Counted from the first letter of the stretch, positions 18,823-31,783 are shown. The stretch is DNA of 64,000 nucleotides from Massilia yuzhufengensis (GCF_900112225.1 NZ_FOLD01000002.1:225377-289376); one strand, 5' to 3'. The notes: generated by a model from the sequence alone, not told the origin. A program made the numbers and translations.

Positions 18823-21324
18823 TTATTCGGCGGTGGTTGCCGGCACGAGGATGTCGCGGTTGCCGTTCGACTGCATTGGCGAGACCATCCCGTTCTGCTC
18901 CATCTGCTCGATCAGGCGCGCGGCGCGGTTGTAGCCGATGCGCAGGTGGCGCTGGACCAGCGAGATCGAGGCCTTGCGGTTCTTCAGCACCACGGCCACG
19001 GCCTGGTCGTACAGCGCGTCTGACTCGCCGCCGCCCTCGCCGGCCGGCGCGCCGTCGCCGCCAGTAGCCCCCTCTTCCAGCGTGCCGCCTTCGAGAATGC
19101 CTTCAATATAGTTCGGTTCGCCCTGCGATTGCAGGTGTTTTACAACTCGATGCACTTCTTCGTCCGACACAAACGCGCCGTGCACGCGGATCGGCAGGCC
19201 GGTCCCCGGCGGCATGTAGAGCATGTCGCCCATGCCCAGCAAGGCTTCGGCGCCCATCTGGTCGAGAATGGTACGCGAGTCGATTTTAGAGGACACCTGG
19301 AACGCGATCCGGGTCGGGATGTTCGCCTTGATCAGGCCCGTGATGACGTCCACCGACGGCCGCTGGGTCGCCAGGATAAGGTGGATGCCGGCCGCGCGCG
19401 CCTTCTGGGCGATCCGGGCGATCAGCTCTTCCACCTTCTTACCGACCACCATCATCAGGTCGGCCAGCTCGTCGATGATGATGACGATGGTCGGCAGCTT
19501 CTCGAGCGGCTCCGGGTTGTCCGGCATGATCGAGAACGGGTTCGGGATATGCTCCTCGCGCTTGGCCGCCTCCATGATCTTGGTGTTATAGCCGGCCAGG
19601 TTACGCACGCCGAGCTTGGACATGAGCTTGTAGCGGCGCTCCATCTCGTTGACGGCCCAGTTCAGCGCGTGGCCGGCCTGGCGCATGTCGGTTACCACGG
19701 GCGCCAGCAGGTGCGGGATGCCTTCGTACACCGACATCTCCAGCATCTTCGGATCGATCAGGATCAGGCGCACGTCGGCCGGGTCGGATTTATAGAGCAG
19801 CGACAGGATGGTGGCGTTGATACCCACCGATTTACCCGAGCCGGTGGTACCGGCCACCAGCAGGTGGGGCATCTTGGCCAGGTCGGCGCAGACTGGCTTG
19901 CCGGCGATGTCCTTGCCCAGCGCGACCGTGAGGGCGGAGGCACTGTCGCCATAGACCTTGGAGCCGACGATTTCCGACAGGCGCACGATCTGGCGCTTCG
20001 GGTTCGGCAGCTCCAGGGCCATGTAGTTCTTGCCCGGGATGGTCTCGACCACGCGGATGGAAGTGAGCGACAGCGAGCGCGCAAGGTCGCGCGCGAGGTT
20101 GACGATCTGGCTGCCCTTCACGCCGGTGGCCGGCTCGATCTCGTAGCGGGTGACCACGGGGCCCGGATAGGCCGCCACCACCTTGGCGTCGACGCCGAAG
20201 TCGGACAGTTTCTTCTCGATCAGGCGGCTGGTGAATTCCAGGGTCTCGATCGACACGGTTTCCTGGGCCGGCGGCGCTTCGTCCAGCAGCGCCAGCGGCG
20301 GCAGCGGCGAATCGGCGTCGAGCTCGCGGAACAGCGGCGTCTGCATTTCCTTCTGGGCGCGCTCGGATTTCGGCACACTCATGATTTGCGGCTCGATCTT
20401 GATGGTCGACGCGGCAGCGGCCACTGGCGATGGCGCGGCCAGCGCGGAGGCCGGCGGGATCGACGGCGGCAAGATGACGGGCTCGGCACGTGGGGCGGCG
20501 CGCGGCTCGAGCATCGGCTCGGCCTTCACGATCGGCGGCGGCGCCGGGTGCTTCTCGGTGTATTTCTGGCGCTCGTTGACGACCACTTCTTCGCGCTTGA
20601 CGGCGGCGGCCTCGCCCTGGCGGCGGTCTTCGTGGTCTTCCATGCGCAGGCGGAACCAGTCGATCGTGGTCTCGACCGAGGCGCCGATGCGCTCGGCCAC
20701 GGCCAGCCACGACACCTGGAAGAACAGCGAGAAACCCAGGCCGAACAGCAGCAACAGCAGCAAGGTGGCGCCGGTGAAGCCGAAGGCGAGGTGGCTGGCG
20801 TGGCCGATCACCTGGCCCAGCACCCCGCCGGCCTTGCGCGGCAGCTCGACGTTCCAGGACCACAGGCGCAGGTATTCCAGGCCAAGGCTGCCGGCGAACA
20901 TGATGGCAAAACCGGTCCAGCGCACGTACATCTCGCCGGCATGGGCCGGTTCCTCGTCGGAGGGATCGAGCCGGTCGGTGAGGCGGCGCCAGCCCTTCCA
21001 GACGCCGCGCAGGAAGACCACGCCCCACCACCAGGCCGAGAAACCGAAAATGAACAGCAACAAATCGGACAGCCAGGCGCCGGCGCGGCCACCCAGGTTG
21101 GCGATTTTCGGCACCGCGTTGGCGTGCGACCAGCCCGGGTCGCCCTTGTTGTAACTTAACAGGATGAGCACGAAATACAGGAAGGCGACCGCCATGGCGA
21201 TCCAGCGCGCTTCCGACAGAAGGCGCGAGAGCCGGCCGGGCAAGGGCTGGCGGGCGCGCGTCGATTGCGCGGTGCGGGTATATCCTGACGGGCTGGCTTG
21301 GCTGGCTTGGCTGTTCTTGCTCAT
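18823..21324 (-). CDS. ftsK: DNA translocase FtsK
   Basis: 833-residue septal DNA pump that clears chromosome termini during division. It has an N-terminal membrane domain with about four helices (residues 40-215), a short linker rich in Ala/Pro/Glu (about 220-330), and the RecA-like motor with Walker A GTTGSGKS near 488-495 and the line [12 protein letters not shown]. The C-terminal gamma winged helix (about 765-830, [18 protein letters not shown]) reads KOPS sites. The linker is much shorter than in E. coli FtsK (1329 residues) but normal for betaproteobacteria. It is divergent from trxB and first in the ftsK-lolA unit. Confidence 0.96.
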   Translation of the reverse strand: MSKNSQASQASPSGYTRTAQSTRARQPLPGRLSRLLSEARWIAMAVAFLYFVLILLSYNKGDPGWSHANAVPKIANLGGRAGAWLSDLLLFIFGFSAWWWGVVFLRGVWKGWRRLTDRLDPSDEEPAHAGEMYVRWTGFAIMFAGSLGLEYLRLWSWNVELPRKAGGVLGQVIGHASHLAFGFTGATLLLLLLFGLGFSLFFQVSWLAVAERIGASVETTIDWFRLRMEDHEDRRQGEAAAVKREEVVVNERQKYTEKHPAPPPIVKAEPMLEPRAAPRAEPVILPPSIPPASALAAPSPVAAAASTIKIEPQIMSVPKSERAQKEMQTPLFRELDADSPLPPLALLDEAPPAQETVSIETLEFTSRLIEKKLSDFGVDAKVVAAYPGPVVTRYEIEPATGVKGSQIVNLARDLARSLSLTSIRVVETIPGKNYMALELPNPKRQIVRLSEIVGSKVYGDSASALTVALGKDIAGKPVCADLAKMPHLLVAGTTGSGKSVGINATILSLLYKSDPADVRLILIDPKMLEMSVYEGIPHLLAPVVTDMRQAGHALNWAVNEMERRYKLMSKLGVRNLAGYNTKIMEAAKREEHIPNPFSIMPDNPEPLEKLPTIVIIIDELADLMMVVGKKVEELIARIAQKARAAGIHLILATQRPSVDVITGLIKANIPTRIAFQVSSKIDSRTILDQMGAEALLGMGDMLYMPPGTGLPIRVHGAFVSDEEVHRVVKHLQSQGEPNYIEGILEGGTLEEGATGGDGAPAGEGGGESDALYDQAVAVVLKNRKASISLVQRHLRIGYNRAARLIEQMEQNGMVSPMQSNGNRDILVPATTAE

Positions 21325-21352
21325 GCTGGGGTGCTGCGAAAGAGTCTGCTGA

Positions 21353-22489
<1,137 letters not shown>

Positions 22490-22504
22490 GGACGGCGTAA
22501 CACG

Positions 22505-23173
22505 ATGGCGGGCATGAAAGACTTTTCGGATTTGAAGGGCTTGCGCGACAAGCTCAAGGAAGACGAGCGCCTGCGCGCCATCGAACAGGCGGCGCGCGAG
22601 AAGCGCGAGCGCATCGCCAGCGAACGCGCCGTGGAATTCCGCGGCGCGGTCGAAGGCGTGCACAAGCTGCCCGAATCCGACCGCTACGTGTACCGCCCGG
22701 TGTACGTGGCCTCCGAGCGCGCCTTCCAGGACCGCACTCCCCGCACCGAGGAAGAAGAAACCGAAGCGGTGCTGCGCGAATCGCTGTCCGACCTGTTCGA
22801 CGTCGACGGCCTGCTCGACGAAGACCCCACCCTCAGCTACGCCCAGGACGGCGTCGGCCCCGACGTCGTGAAAAAACTGCGCAAGCGCCACTGGCCGGTG
22901 CAGGACGAACTCGACCTGCATGGCCTGGACCGCGACGGCGCGCGCGACGCCGTCACCGACTTCCTGCACCGAGCCAACCGCCGCGGCGTGCGCTGCGTGC
23001 GCATCATCCACGGCATCGGCTACGGCTCGCCCAAGGGCGAACCGGTGCTGCGCGGGATCGTGCACAGCTGGCTGGTGCAGAAAAGCGAAGCTGTCGCTTT
23101 CTGCGTTGCCGGCAAGAAAGATGGCGGTCACGGCGCCCTGATCGTGCTGCTGCGCCCTGCCCTCGACACCTGA
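22505..23173 (+). CDS. Smr-domain protein
   Basis: 222 residues. A charged helical N-terminal part (1-75) is followed by a C-terminal Smr domain (about 135-220) with the two signatures LDLHGLD and HGIGYGSPKGEPVL. Smr domains are nucleases acting on RNA or branched DNA; in bacteria several cleave mRNA at collided or stalled ribosomes (SmrB type) or act with MutS2. This one lacks the MutS core and resembles the short SmrA/SmrB class. It follows trxB by 15 bp in the same direction. Confidence 0.9.
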   Translation: MAGMKDFSDLKGLRDKLKEDERLRAIEQAAREKRERIASERAVEFRGAVEGVHKLPESDRYVYRPVYVASERAFQDRTPRTEEEETEAVLRESLSDLFDVDGLLDEDPTLSYAQDGVGPDVVKKLRKRHWPVQDELDLHGLDRDGARDAVTDFLHRANRRGVRCVRIIHGIGYGSPKGEPVLRGIVHSWLVQKSEAVAFCVAGKKDGGHGALIVLLRPALDT

Positions 23174-23278
23174 AGCCGTGTCCGGCACGCCCGCCTGGCG
23201 CGTCTGCAAACATGTATTCCATGTAAAATATGCTCGCTCGGCCATTGCCGGCAATAACAAGAAGGGCTAGGGGGCGAA

Positions 23279-25468
23279 TTGAAGGGTACTTCCGTGATTC
23301 CGATGGAGCACGGCCGCCAGGTCGACCTCCTCTCCTGCGCTGACGAGCCCATCCACATCCCGGGCTCGATCCAGCCGCACGGCGCCCTCCTCTTCTTCAC
23401 CGCCGGCGGCGCACTCGAAGGCTGGAGCGCCAACGCCGCCACCCTGCTAGACATCGACCTCATCCCCGGCACTCACTTCACCGCGCTGGCCCTGCCGGCC
23501 GCCGCGCTTGAACTGCTGTGCGAATTCGCCGGCGCGGGCGACCTGGACGCCACCCCCTCGGTGGCGCCGGTGTCGATCGGCGGGGCCGATTTCGACTGCA
23601 TCGTGCATGCCGGCTTCGACCGGGTGGTCGCCGAATTCGAACAGCGCGAGGTCGGCGCCGACGAAGTGGCGCTGTTCGCCGTGAAGGCGCATGGCTCGAT
23701 CGACCGCCTGCGCCGCCAGAAGACCATCGACGCCCTGCTGGCCAGCGCGGTGACGCAGATCCGCGAATTCACCGGCTTCGACCGCGTCATGGCCTACCGC
23801 TTCCGCGCCGACGACAGCGGCGACGTGGTGGCCGAAAGCCGGCGCGACGAGCTCACGCCCTACCTCGGCCAGCGCTACCCGGCTGGCGATATCCCGGCCC
23901 AGGCGCGCCGCCTGTACATCCTCAATACCCTGCGCTCGATCGTCGACGTCGACTACCAGGCCGTGCCCATGCTGGGCGCGCCCGGTGCGCTGCCGCTCGA
24001 TATGAGCCATGCGGTGCTGCGCAGCGTCTCGCCGATCCACGTCGAGTACCTGAAGAACATGGGCGTGGGCGCGTCGATGAGCGTGTCGATCGTGATCAAC
24101 GGCCGCCTGTGGGGCCTGATCGCCTGCCACCACATGGCGCGCCGGCTGGTGCCCTACGCGATCCGGATGGCGGCCGACGTGCTGGCGCAGGTGATCGGCT
24201 CGACCATCCACAGCATCGAAGCGCGCCTGGAAAGCCAGCTGGTGGAAAGTGCCGCCTCGACCCGTTCCAAGCTGATCGAAGACCTGCTGCTCGACGACGA
24301 CCCGCTGGAAACCTTCGGCCGCCATGCCGACGGCTTGATGGCCGCCGCCCACGGCCAGGCGCTGGTCGCCGCCTACTACGGCAAGCTGCAGGCGCGCGGC
24401 GACCTGCCGCCCGGTCTCGCCGACGCCATCCTCGCCTCGTTGCCGGAGAACGGGCACGAGATGGTGGTGCGCGAGTCGCTGGCAGATTGGCCAGCCGAGC
24501 TGCACGCCCGGCTCGGCAAGTGGGTCGGCATGCTCGCCCTGCCCTACGACCCGGCCGGGGCGGGCTGGATCGTCGTGCTGCGCGTCGAGCAGATCGAGCA
24601 GGTGGCCTGGGGCGGCCGCCCGGAAAAGACCACGGCCCTCGGCCCGCTGGGCGAGCGCCTGACTCCGCGCGGCTCCTTCGACGCCTGGCACGAGACCGTG
24701 CGCGGGCGCGCGCAGCCGTGGGAAGCGACGGTGCTGGCCAATGCCCGCCTGACCCAGGCCGAACTAGTGCGCGTGATGACCTCGCGCCGCGCCCAGACCG
24801 AAGCCACGCGCGCGCAGCTGCTCGCGATGCTCGGCCACGACCTGCGCGACCCGCTCCACTCGATCAACATGGCCGGCATGGTGCTGGAAAAAGGCCACAG
24901 CCAGCCGACCCTGGGCAAACGCATCCAGTCCTCGACCAGCCGCATGCAACGCATGATCAGCCAGGTGCTCGACATGAGCCGCATCGACGGCGGCATCGGC
25001 CTGGGCGTGGCGCTGGGGCCGGTGAACCTGTCCGAGCTGGTGGAAGACCTGATCGACGAAGCGCGCATGGCCTACCCGGCGATCCCGTTTGAACTGGCCT
25101 GCGACGCGCCGGCCACCGTCAACGCCGACAGCGGGCGCCTGGCCCAGGTGCTGTCCAATTTGCTGAGCAACGCGCGCCACCATGGCGAAGCGGGCAAGCC
25201 GGTGCGGGTGTGCGTCAAGGTAGAGGGCAAGGAGGTGGTGGTCGACGTCAGCAATGCCGGCGGGGAGATCGCACCGGAGATGGTGGCGACGCTGTTCAAC
25301 CCCTTCAAGCGGGCGTCGCTGAACAACCCGCGCAACCGCACCGGCATGGGCCTGGGCCTGTACATCGCGCAGCAGATCGTGCGCGAGCACCATGGGGATA
25401 TCGCGTATCGCCACGAGGGTGGGGAGGTGATTTTTTCGGTGCGCTTGCCGTTGCTGCAAACGGCCTGA
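23279..25468 (+). CDS. Bacteriophytochrome sensor histidine kinase
   Basis: 729-residue red/far-red light sensor kinase. Order: PAS with the biliverdin-binding cysteine at residue 20 (LLSCADEPIHIPGSIQPHG), GAF with the DIP motif (PAGDIPAQARRLY, near 200), PHY with the tongue motif PRGSF (about 462), dimerisation/phosphoacceptor helix with His520 (LGHDLRDPLHSI) and an ATPase domain (N-box QVLSNLLSNARHHG, G-box GMGLGLYIAQQIV). TTG at 23279 is taken as start because AGGGGG lies 4-5 bases upstream; GTG 23294 and ATG 23303 are alternatives and both keep the cysteine. No heme oxygenase or response regulator gene is adjacent. Confidence 0.92.
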   Translation: MKGTSVIPMEHGRQVDLLSCADEPIHIPGSIQPHGALLFFTAGGALEGWSANAATLLDIDLIPGTHFTALALPAAALELLCEFAGAGDLDATPSVAPVSIGGADFDCIVHAGFDRVVAEFEQREVGADEVALFAVKAHGSIDRLRRQKTIDALLASAVTQIREFTGFDRVMAYRFRADDSGDVVAESRRDELTPYLGQRYPAGDIPAQARRLYILNTLRSIVDVDYQAVPMLGAPGALPLDMSHAVLRSVSPIHVEYLKNMGVGASMSVSIVINGRLWGLIACHHMARRLVPYAIRMAADVLAQVIGSTIHSIEARLESQLVESAASTRSKLIEDLLLDDDPLETFGRHADGLMAAAHGQALVAAYYGKLQARGDLPPGLADAILASLPENGHEMVVRESLADWPAELHARLGKWVGMLALPYDPAGAGWIVVLRVEQIEQVAWGGRPEKTTALGPLGERLTPRGSFDAWHETVRGRAQPWEATVLANARLTQAELVRVMTSRRAQTEATRAQLLAMLGHDLRDPLHSINMAGMVLEKGHSQPTLGKRIQSSTSRMQRMISQVLDMSRIDGGIGLGVALGPVNLSELVEDLIDEARMAYPAIPFELACDAPATVNADSGRLAQVLSNLLSNARHHGEAGKPVRVCVKVEGKEVVVDVSNAGGEIAPEMVATLFNPFKRASLNNPRNRTGMGLGLYIAQQIVREHHGDIAYRHEGGEVIFSVRLPLLQTA

Positions 25469-25536
25469 TGGCGTTGCGGGGGATGTAGGGCATGCCGCAT
25501 GGTAATCTAGCAACACTTCCCGCTCTTCCTTAGCGC

Positions 25537-26142
25537 ATGACCCTCATCAAGTTCATCGAAATCATGGCCATCCTGGTCGGCGCCTTCTCGGGTTTCATCG
25601 AAGCCCGGCGCAAACGCATGGACCTGGTGGGCGTCTTCACGGTCGCCTTCATCGCCGCTTTCGGCGGCGGCACCCTGCGCGACATCCTGCTCGACCGCCG
25701 CCCGCTGTTCTGGGTCATCCACCAGGAATACGCCATCCTGATCTTCGTGCTGGCCCTGGTCGCCTCGCCCCTGATCCGCACCCTGCGCCAGATCGTGTCC
25801 GAGCGCCTGATCGTGATTGCCGATGCGGTGGGGCTAGGCCTGTTCTCGATCGCCGGCACCTCGGCCGCGCTGGACGCGAACATGCCGATCTTCATCGCGT
25901 CGATGATGGGCGTGATTACCGGGATCTTTGGCGGGGTATTGCGCGACATCGTCTGCAACGAGGTGCCGATGGTCTTCCGCGACGGGAAGCCCTATGCGAT
26001 CTGCGCCTTCCTCGGGAACTGGATGTTCCTCCTGATGGGCAAGTACGGCGTGGAGCACGATTTTGCGCTGTGGTCCAGCGCGCTGCTCATCAGCGGGCTG
26101 CGCTTGATTACCTGGAAGTTCGATTTGCGGATGGGCCGCTAA
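25537..26142 (+). CDS. TRIC-family cation channel protein (YadS/UPF0126 type)
   Basis: 201-residue inner-membrane protein made of two homologous three-helix repeats. Each contains the family motif of glycines followed by LRD: GGGTLRDILLDRRP in repeat one and GIFGGVLRDIVCNEVP in repeat two, at the usual positions. Bacterial TRIC homologues form trimeric potassium/cation channels. It lies 68 bp after the phytochrome kinase in the same direction, but no functional link is known. It converges on glnB. Confidence 0.9.
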   Translation: MTLIKFIEIMAILVGAFSGFIEARRKRMDLVGVFTVAFIAAFGGGTLRDILLDRRPLFWVIHQEYAILIFVLALVASPLIRTLRQIVSERLIVIADAVGLGLFSIAGTSAALDANMPIFIASMMGVITGIFGGVLRDIVCNEVPMVFRDGKPYAICAFLGNWMFLLMGKYGVEHDFALWSSALLISGLRLITWKFDLRMGR

Positions 26143-26166
26143 GGGCCCACCCGCCCGGGCACGGTC

Positions 26167-28594
<2,428 letters not shown>

Positions 28595-28690
28595 TGGTAG
28601 GTCTTTCGCGTGACAGCAAGCGCTGGGGCTTCCCGAAAACAACGGTCCGCAGGGCCGGAATTTATCAATTCGTTAGCTACGGAAGTAATT

Positions 28691-29848
28691 TTGAATTATC
28701 GCACGCATATCGTTTCTTCTCTCTCCGAGGTCAAGCAGGCTCGCTGGGATGGGTTGGTGGGCGCCCAGGACAATCCGAACCCCTTCCTGTCGTATGCCTT
28801 CCTGCACGCGCTGCATGAATCCGGCAGCGCCGCGCCCGAGACCGGATGGCAGCCGCAGTACATCGCGCTATTCGACGGCGACACGCTGGCGGCCGCCCTG
28901 CCACTGTACGTGAAGGGGCATTCGTACGGCGAATACGTGTTCGACTGGGCCTGGGCCGACGCCTACCAGCGCCATGGGCTCGACTACTACCCGAAGCTGC
29001 TGTGCGCGATCCCGTTCACGCCGGTGGCCGGCCCTCGCCTGCTGGCGGTCGACGACGCCGCGCGCGCCGCACTGATCGAGGTGCTGGTGGCGACCCAGGC
29101 CGGTACCGAGGTGTCGTCGACCCACATCCTGTTCCCGCCGGAAGCGCACGCACGCCAGCTGAAGGACGCCGGCTTCCTGCTGCGCAGCGGGGTGCAATTC
29201 CACTGGCTGAACCAGGGCTACGCCAGCTTCGACGACTTCCTCGCCACGCTCGACGCCAAGAAGCGCAAGAACATCCGCGCCGAGCGGCGCAAGGTGCGTG
29301 AGGCCGGCGTGACGCTGCGCCGCGTACGCGGCGTGGATGCGCTCGAATCCGACTGGATCCTGTTCAACCGCTGCTACCGCCACACCTACCGGGCCCACCA
29401 CTCCACGCCCTACCTGAACCTGGATTTCTTCCAGCGCATCGGCGCGGCCATGCCGGCCAACATCCTGCTCGTGATCGCCAGCCGCGACGGCCGCGACATC
29501 GCCGCTTCGCTCGTCATCCACAACGCCACCACCCTGTTCGGCCGCTACTGGGGCGAACTCGAACACGTACCCTGCCTGCATTTCGAAGCCTCCTACTACC
29601 AGCCGCTGGAATTCTGCATCGAACAAGGCATCGCGGCGTTCGAGGGCGGCGCCCAGGGCGAGCACAAGATGGCGCGCGGCTTCCTGCCCACCCGCACCTG
29701 GTCTGCCCACTGGCTGGCCCACCCCGCGTTCGCCGACGCCATCGAACGCTTCCTGGAACGCGAAGCCGGCGGCATCGACGACTACATGGACGAGCTCACC
29801 GAGCGAACCCCCTTCCGCTCTCCACCACCACTTCGGGGTCAGGTCTGA
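28691..29848 (+). CDS. COG3146 (DUF482) GNAT-fold acyltransferase
   Basis: 385 residues, the usual family size. This FemAB/GNAT-related family has unknown substrate. Recognisable lines are NPFLSYAFLHALHESG, AWADAYQRHGLDYYPKLL, KKRKNIRAERRKV and GEHKMARGFLPTRTWSAHW. TTG at 28691 is preferred as start (GGAAG six bases upstream, family-like N-terminus) over frame extensions to 28610. The family typically ends at ERSPF-like residues. Here ERTPFR is followed by about ten extra residues and a stop, all supplied by the inserted repeat at 29831-29860. Activity is probably unaffected. Confidence 0.88.
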   Translation: MNYRTHIVSSLSEVKQARWDGLVGAQDNPNPFLSYAFLHALHESGSAAPETGWQPQYIALFDGDTLAAALPLYVKGHSYGEYVFDWAWADAYQRHGLDYYPKLLCAIPFTPVAGPRLLAVDDAARAALIEVLVATQAGTEVSSTHILFPPEAHARQLKDAGFLLRSGVQFHWLNQGYASFDDFLATLDAKKRKNIRAERRKVREAGVTLRRVRGVDALESDWILFNRCYRHTYRAHHSTPYLNLDFFQRIGAAMPANILLVIASRDGRDIAASLVIHNATTLFGRYWGELEHVPCLHFEASYYQPLEFCIEQGIAAFEGGAQGEHKMARGFLPTRTWSAHWLAHPAFADAIERFLEREAGGIDDYMDELTERTPFRSPPPLRGQV

Positions 29849-29860
29849 CATTTGGACACG
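29831..29860. repeat. Dispersed 30-46 bp repeat, copy A (inverted relative to B and C)
   Basis: CTTCGGGGTCAGGTCTGACA followed by TTTGGACACG, the reverse complement of the core of the copies at 30036 and 31247. It overlaps the 3' end of the acyltransferase gene and supplies its TGA. It resembles sequences seen next to REP-associated tyrosine transposases, but no transposase is present here. Confidence 0.75.
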
Positions 29861-29869
29861 GCCTCGTCC

Positions 29870-29998
29870 GTTAGCCTGTTTTCGGCATCGAAAGTGGGTG
29901 CCGACGGCATCGGCGCACTGGCCAAGGCGCTCGACCAGGTGACCGGCATCGAGGCCTTGCTGGAGCAAGACAAGCTATCGGATCAGAGCAATGGCTAG
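29870..29998 (+). pseudogene. Fragment of an unidentified gene (3' end)
   Basis: An open stretch of about 42 codons ends in TAG at 29996-29998, with the well-formed helical segment GADGIGALAKALDQVTGIEA then LLEQDKLSDQSNG. It has no start of its own and lies between repeat copies A and B. It reads in the frame of the upstream acyltransferase but after that gene's stop, and is not part of that family. Probably a displaced gene end. Confidence 0.4.
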
Positions 29999-30035
29999 GT
30001 TGCAAAGCCAGGCCGGGAAAACCACTAGCCCCCCT

Positions 30036-30081
30036 CTACTGCCGAGATCGTGTCCAAATGTCAGACCTGACCCCGAAGTTG
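30036..30081. repeat. Dispersed 46-bp repeat, copy B
   Basis: CTACTGCCGAGATCGTGTCC, then AAATGTCAGACCTGACCCCG and AAGTTG. Copy C at 31247-31292 differs by one base over 46. Contains the self-complementary core GTCAGACCTGAC-like dyad. Lies 89 bp upstream of the serine hydrolase start. Confidence 0.85.
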
Positions 30082-30169
30082 ACTGGGTGGTGGGAATGCA
30101 TGTGTTTTTGGCGGCCTGGGCCGTGCTAATGTGGTGGGCAATGCGACTTCACTAACCACTGCGGATGCT

Positions 30170-31237
30170 ATGAAACGATTGGGATTGCTGCTGTGTTTTC
30201 CACTGTCCGTCATGGCGGCCCCGAATGAACCTGCGGGGCTGGTGCAATCGCTGGACAGCATCATCGCGGCCCGTTTCAAGCCGGAGCTGCCGGGCGTTGC
30301 CGCGCTGGTCGTCAAGGATGGCAGGCCGATCCTGCGCAAGGCGTATGGGATGGCGAATGTCGAACTGGGTGTGCCGGTGCGGCCGGAACACGTGTTTCGC
30401 ATCGGCTCGACGACCAAGCTGTTCACCGCTGCCGCGGTCATGCTGCTGGTCGACGAGGGCAAGCTGGCACTCGATGCGCCGGTCACCCGCTACCTGCCGG
30501 ACGCGCCGCGTCACTGGGACAAGGTCACGATCGAGCACCTGCTGGCGCATACGAGCGGCATCCCGAACCTGTCGATGGATTCGGGCTACTGGCGCACCAC
30601 GGCGCGGCTGGACCACACGCTGGAAGAACTGGTGGCGCCGGTGCGCGGGCGGGCGCTGGAGTACGCTCCGGGGACCAGGTTCACGTATAACAATACCGGC
30701 TACAACCTGCTCGCCATGGTGATCGAGAAGGTGTCGGGCCGGGCGTATTTCGATTTCCTTGACCAGCGCATCATCAAGCCGCTTGGGCTGGCGCATACGC
30801 GGGAAGGCACCGACAAGCAGCTCATACCGGGCCTGGTGACGGGCTACCGCAGCGGCCCCGCGCCTGCCTGGCTGCTTGCCAGCAACAACCTGCATGCGGC
30901 CGGTGGGCTGGTGAGCACGGTCGACGACCTCGCGGCGTTCATGCTGGCGCTGCAGGCGGGGAGACTCGTCCCGCCGGAGGGCGTGCGGCGCATGAACGCC
31001 AGTGTCGTCCTGCCGAATGGCGAAGCGACCGGCTACGGTCTCGGGTCCTGGGTGCGCATGGTGAATGGCAAGCACCTGGTCGGGCATGGCGGCTACATCT
31101 TCAATTTCTACAGCCAGCTCGAGATGGATGTCGACTCGGGGATCATCGCGGTGACGCTGCATAACGGCGACCGCTTTGGCGGCGACAATGAAGTATTGAG
31201 CAAGCAGCTGATCTCGGAAGTGCAGGCCTGGTACTGA
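30170..31237 (+). CDS. Exported serine beta-lactamase-like hydrolase (class C/PBP4*/EstB family)
   Basis: 355 residues. Signal peptide MKRLGLLLCFPLSVMA, then a complete class C-type fold with catalytic SxxK at Ser80-Lys83 (GSTTK), YxN at Tyr173-Asn175 (TYNNTGYN) and the HGG motif at 306-308 (VGHGGYIFNF). Members of this family include esterases, D-aminopeptidases and penicillin-binding-like hydrolases, and only some hydrolyse beta-lactams, so resistance is not implied. ATG 30170 is chosen for the signal peptide; the GTG at 30131 adds 13 residues. The gene is bracketed by direct repeats B and C. Confidence 0.9.
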   Translation: MKRLGLLLCFPLSVMAAPNEPAGLVQSLDSIIAARFKPELPGVAALVVKDGRPILRKAYGMANVELGVPVRPEHVFRIGSTTKLFTAAAVMLLVDEGKLALDAPVTRYLPDAPRHWDKVTIEHLLAHTSGIPNLSMDSGYWRTTARLDHTLEELVAPVRGRALEYAPGTRFTYNNTGYNLLAMVIEKVSGRAYFDFLDQRIIKPLGLAHTREGTDKQLIPGLVTGYRSGPAPAWLLASNNLHAAGGLVSTVDDLAAFMLALQAGRLVPPEGVRRMNASVVLPNGEATGYGLGSWVRMVNGKHLVGHGGYIFNFYSQLEMDVDSGIIAVTLHNGDRFGGDNEVLSKQLISEVQAWY

Positions 31238-31246
31238 CGGACCCAC

Positions 31247-31292
31247 CTACTGCCGAGCTCGTGTCCAAATGTCAGACCTGACCCCGAAGTTG
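31247..31292. repeat. Dispersed 46-bp repeat, copy C
   Basis: Same orientation as copy B and identical except for one base (GAGCTC in place of GAGATC). Begins 9 bp after the stop of the serine hydrolase. Truncates the minus-strand reading frame at 31293-31501. Confidence 0.85.
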
Positions 31293-31501
31293 CGAAGTTG
31301 GTCGAGTGCCGCCTGCAGGCCTGCTGCCGGCAGCACGTAGCGGCCGTAGGCGACGCCGTCGATCGCGTCGAGGTCGCGATCGCGCTTGAAACCGAGGGTG
31401 GTGGCGTGCATCAACAATTTCCACGCAGGGCGATCGGGTGGCATGTCGGCCGGTTCGTGGGAATGCGCGCACATTCGGCCTGCGCCGCCCGCTAGAATCA
31501 C
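31247..31501 (-). pseudogene. Truncated hypothetical gene whose 3' end is a repeat
   Basis: An 84-codon frame whose middle (PPDRPAWKLLMHATTLGFKR, then DRDLDAIDGVAYGRYVLPAA) looks like real protein sequence. Its last 15-20 codons are the translation of repeat copy C, with the TAG at the repeat's outer edge. No family was recognised and no good start site is seen. Best read as the surviving N-terminal or middle part of a gene cut by the repeat. Confidence 0.4.
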
Positions 31502-31538
31502 TGGTTTGCAACCTGGCGCACCCCACGGCTCACATCAC

Positions 31539-31700
31539 ATGCTCGCTTCCACCCTCCTCATCACCGGCCTGGTTCTCCTGGTGATCAGCCAGAAGAAAAA
31601 AGACCGCACCCTGGCGATCGCCGCCCTGGTCTGTTTCGTCCTCAGCCTGGGCATGAACGATTTGATCCGCGGGTTCATCGCAGGCTACAACGGTTCATAG
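31539..31700 (+). CDS. Small membrane protein of unknown function
   Basis: 53 residues with two hydrophobic helices (about 3-17 and 26-39) separated by a basic turn, QKKKDRT, and a short Gly-rich tail. This is the layout of a small hairpin membrane protein with the turn in the cytoplasm. ATG 31539; the Shine-Dalgarno is weak. A rho-independent terminator follows 30 bp after its stop, which supports a short independent transcript. Confidence 0.55.
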   Translation: MLASTLLITGLVLLVISQKKKDRTLAIAALVCFVLSLGMNDLIRGFIAGYNGS

Positions 31701-31730
31701 GGCGCGCGAGCAAGGCGCCGCCCACGAAGA

Positions 31731-31773
31731 AAGGGCCGGATGCGCGCAATGCGGATCCGGCCCTTCTCGTTTT
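31731..31773. terminator. Bidirectional rho-independent terminator
   Basis: Stem AAGGGCCGGAT (31731-31741) with ATCCGGCCCTT (31755-31765), 13-nt loop, followed on the plus strand by CTCGTTTT. It separates the convergent 53-residue gene (plus) and 46-residue gene (minus). Confidence 0.8.
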
Positions 31774-31783
31774 GCAGGCTGGC

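Noticed and set aside
19129-21159. 676-codon plus-strand frame antisense to ftsK
   Set aside because: Shadow frame with no recognisable domain.
30061-30486. Minus-strand frame of 141 codons ending in LRGQV from repeat copy B
   Set aside because: Antisense to the signal peptide and active-site region of the serine hydrolase; no independent support. Only its stop position is of interest.
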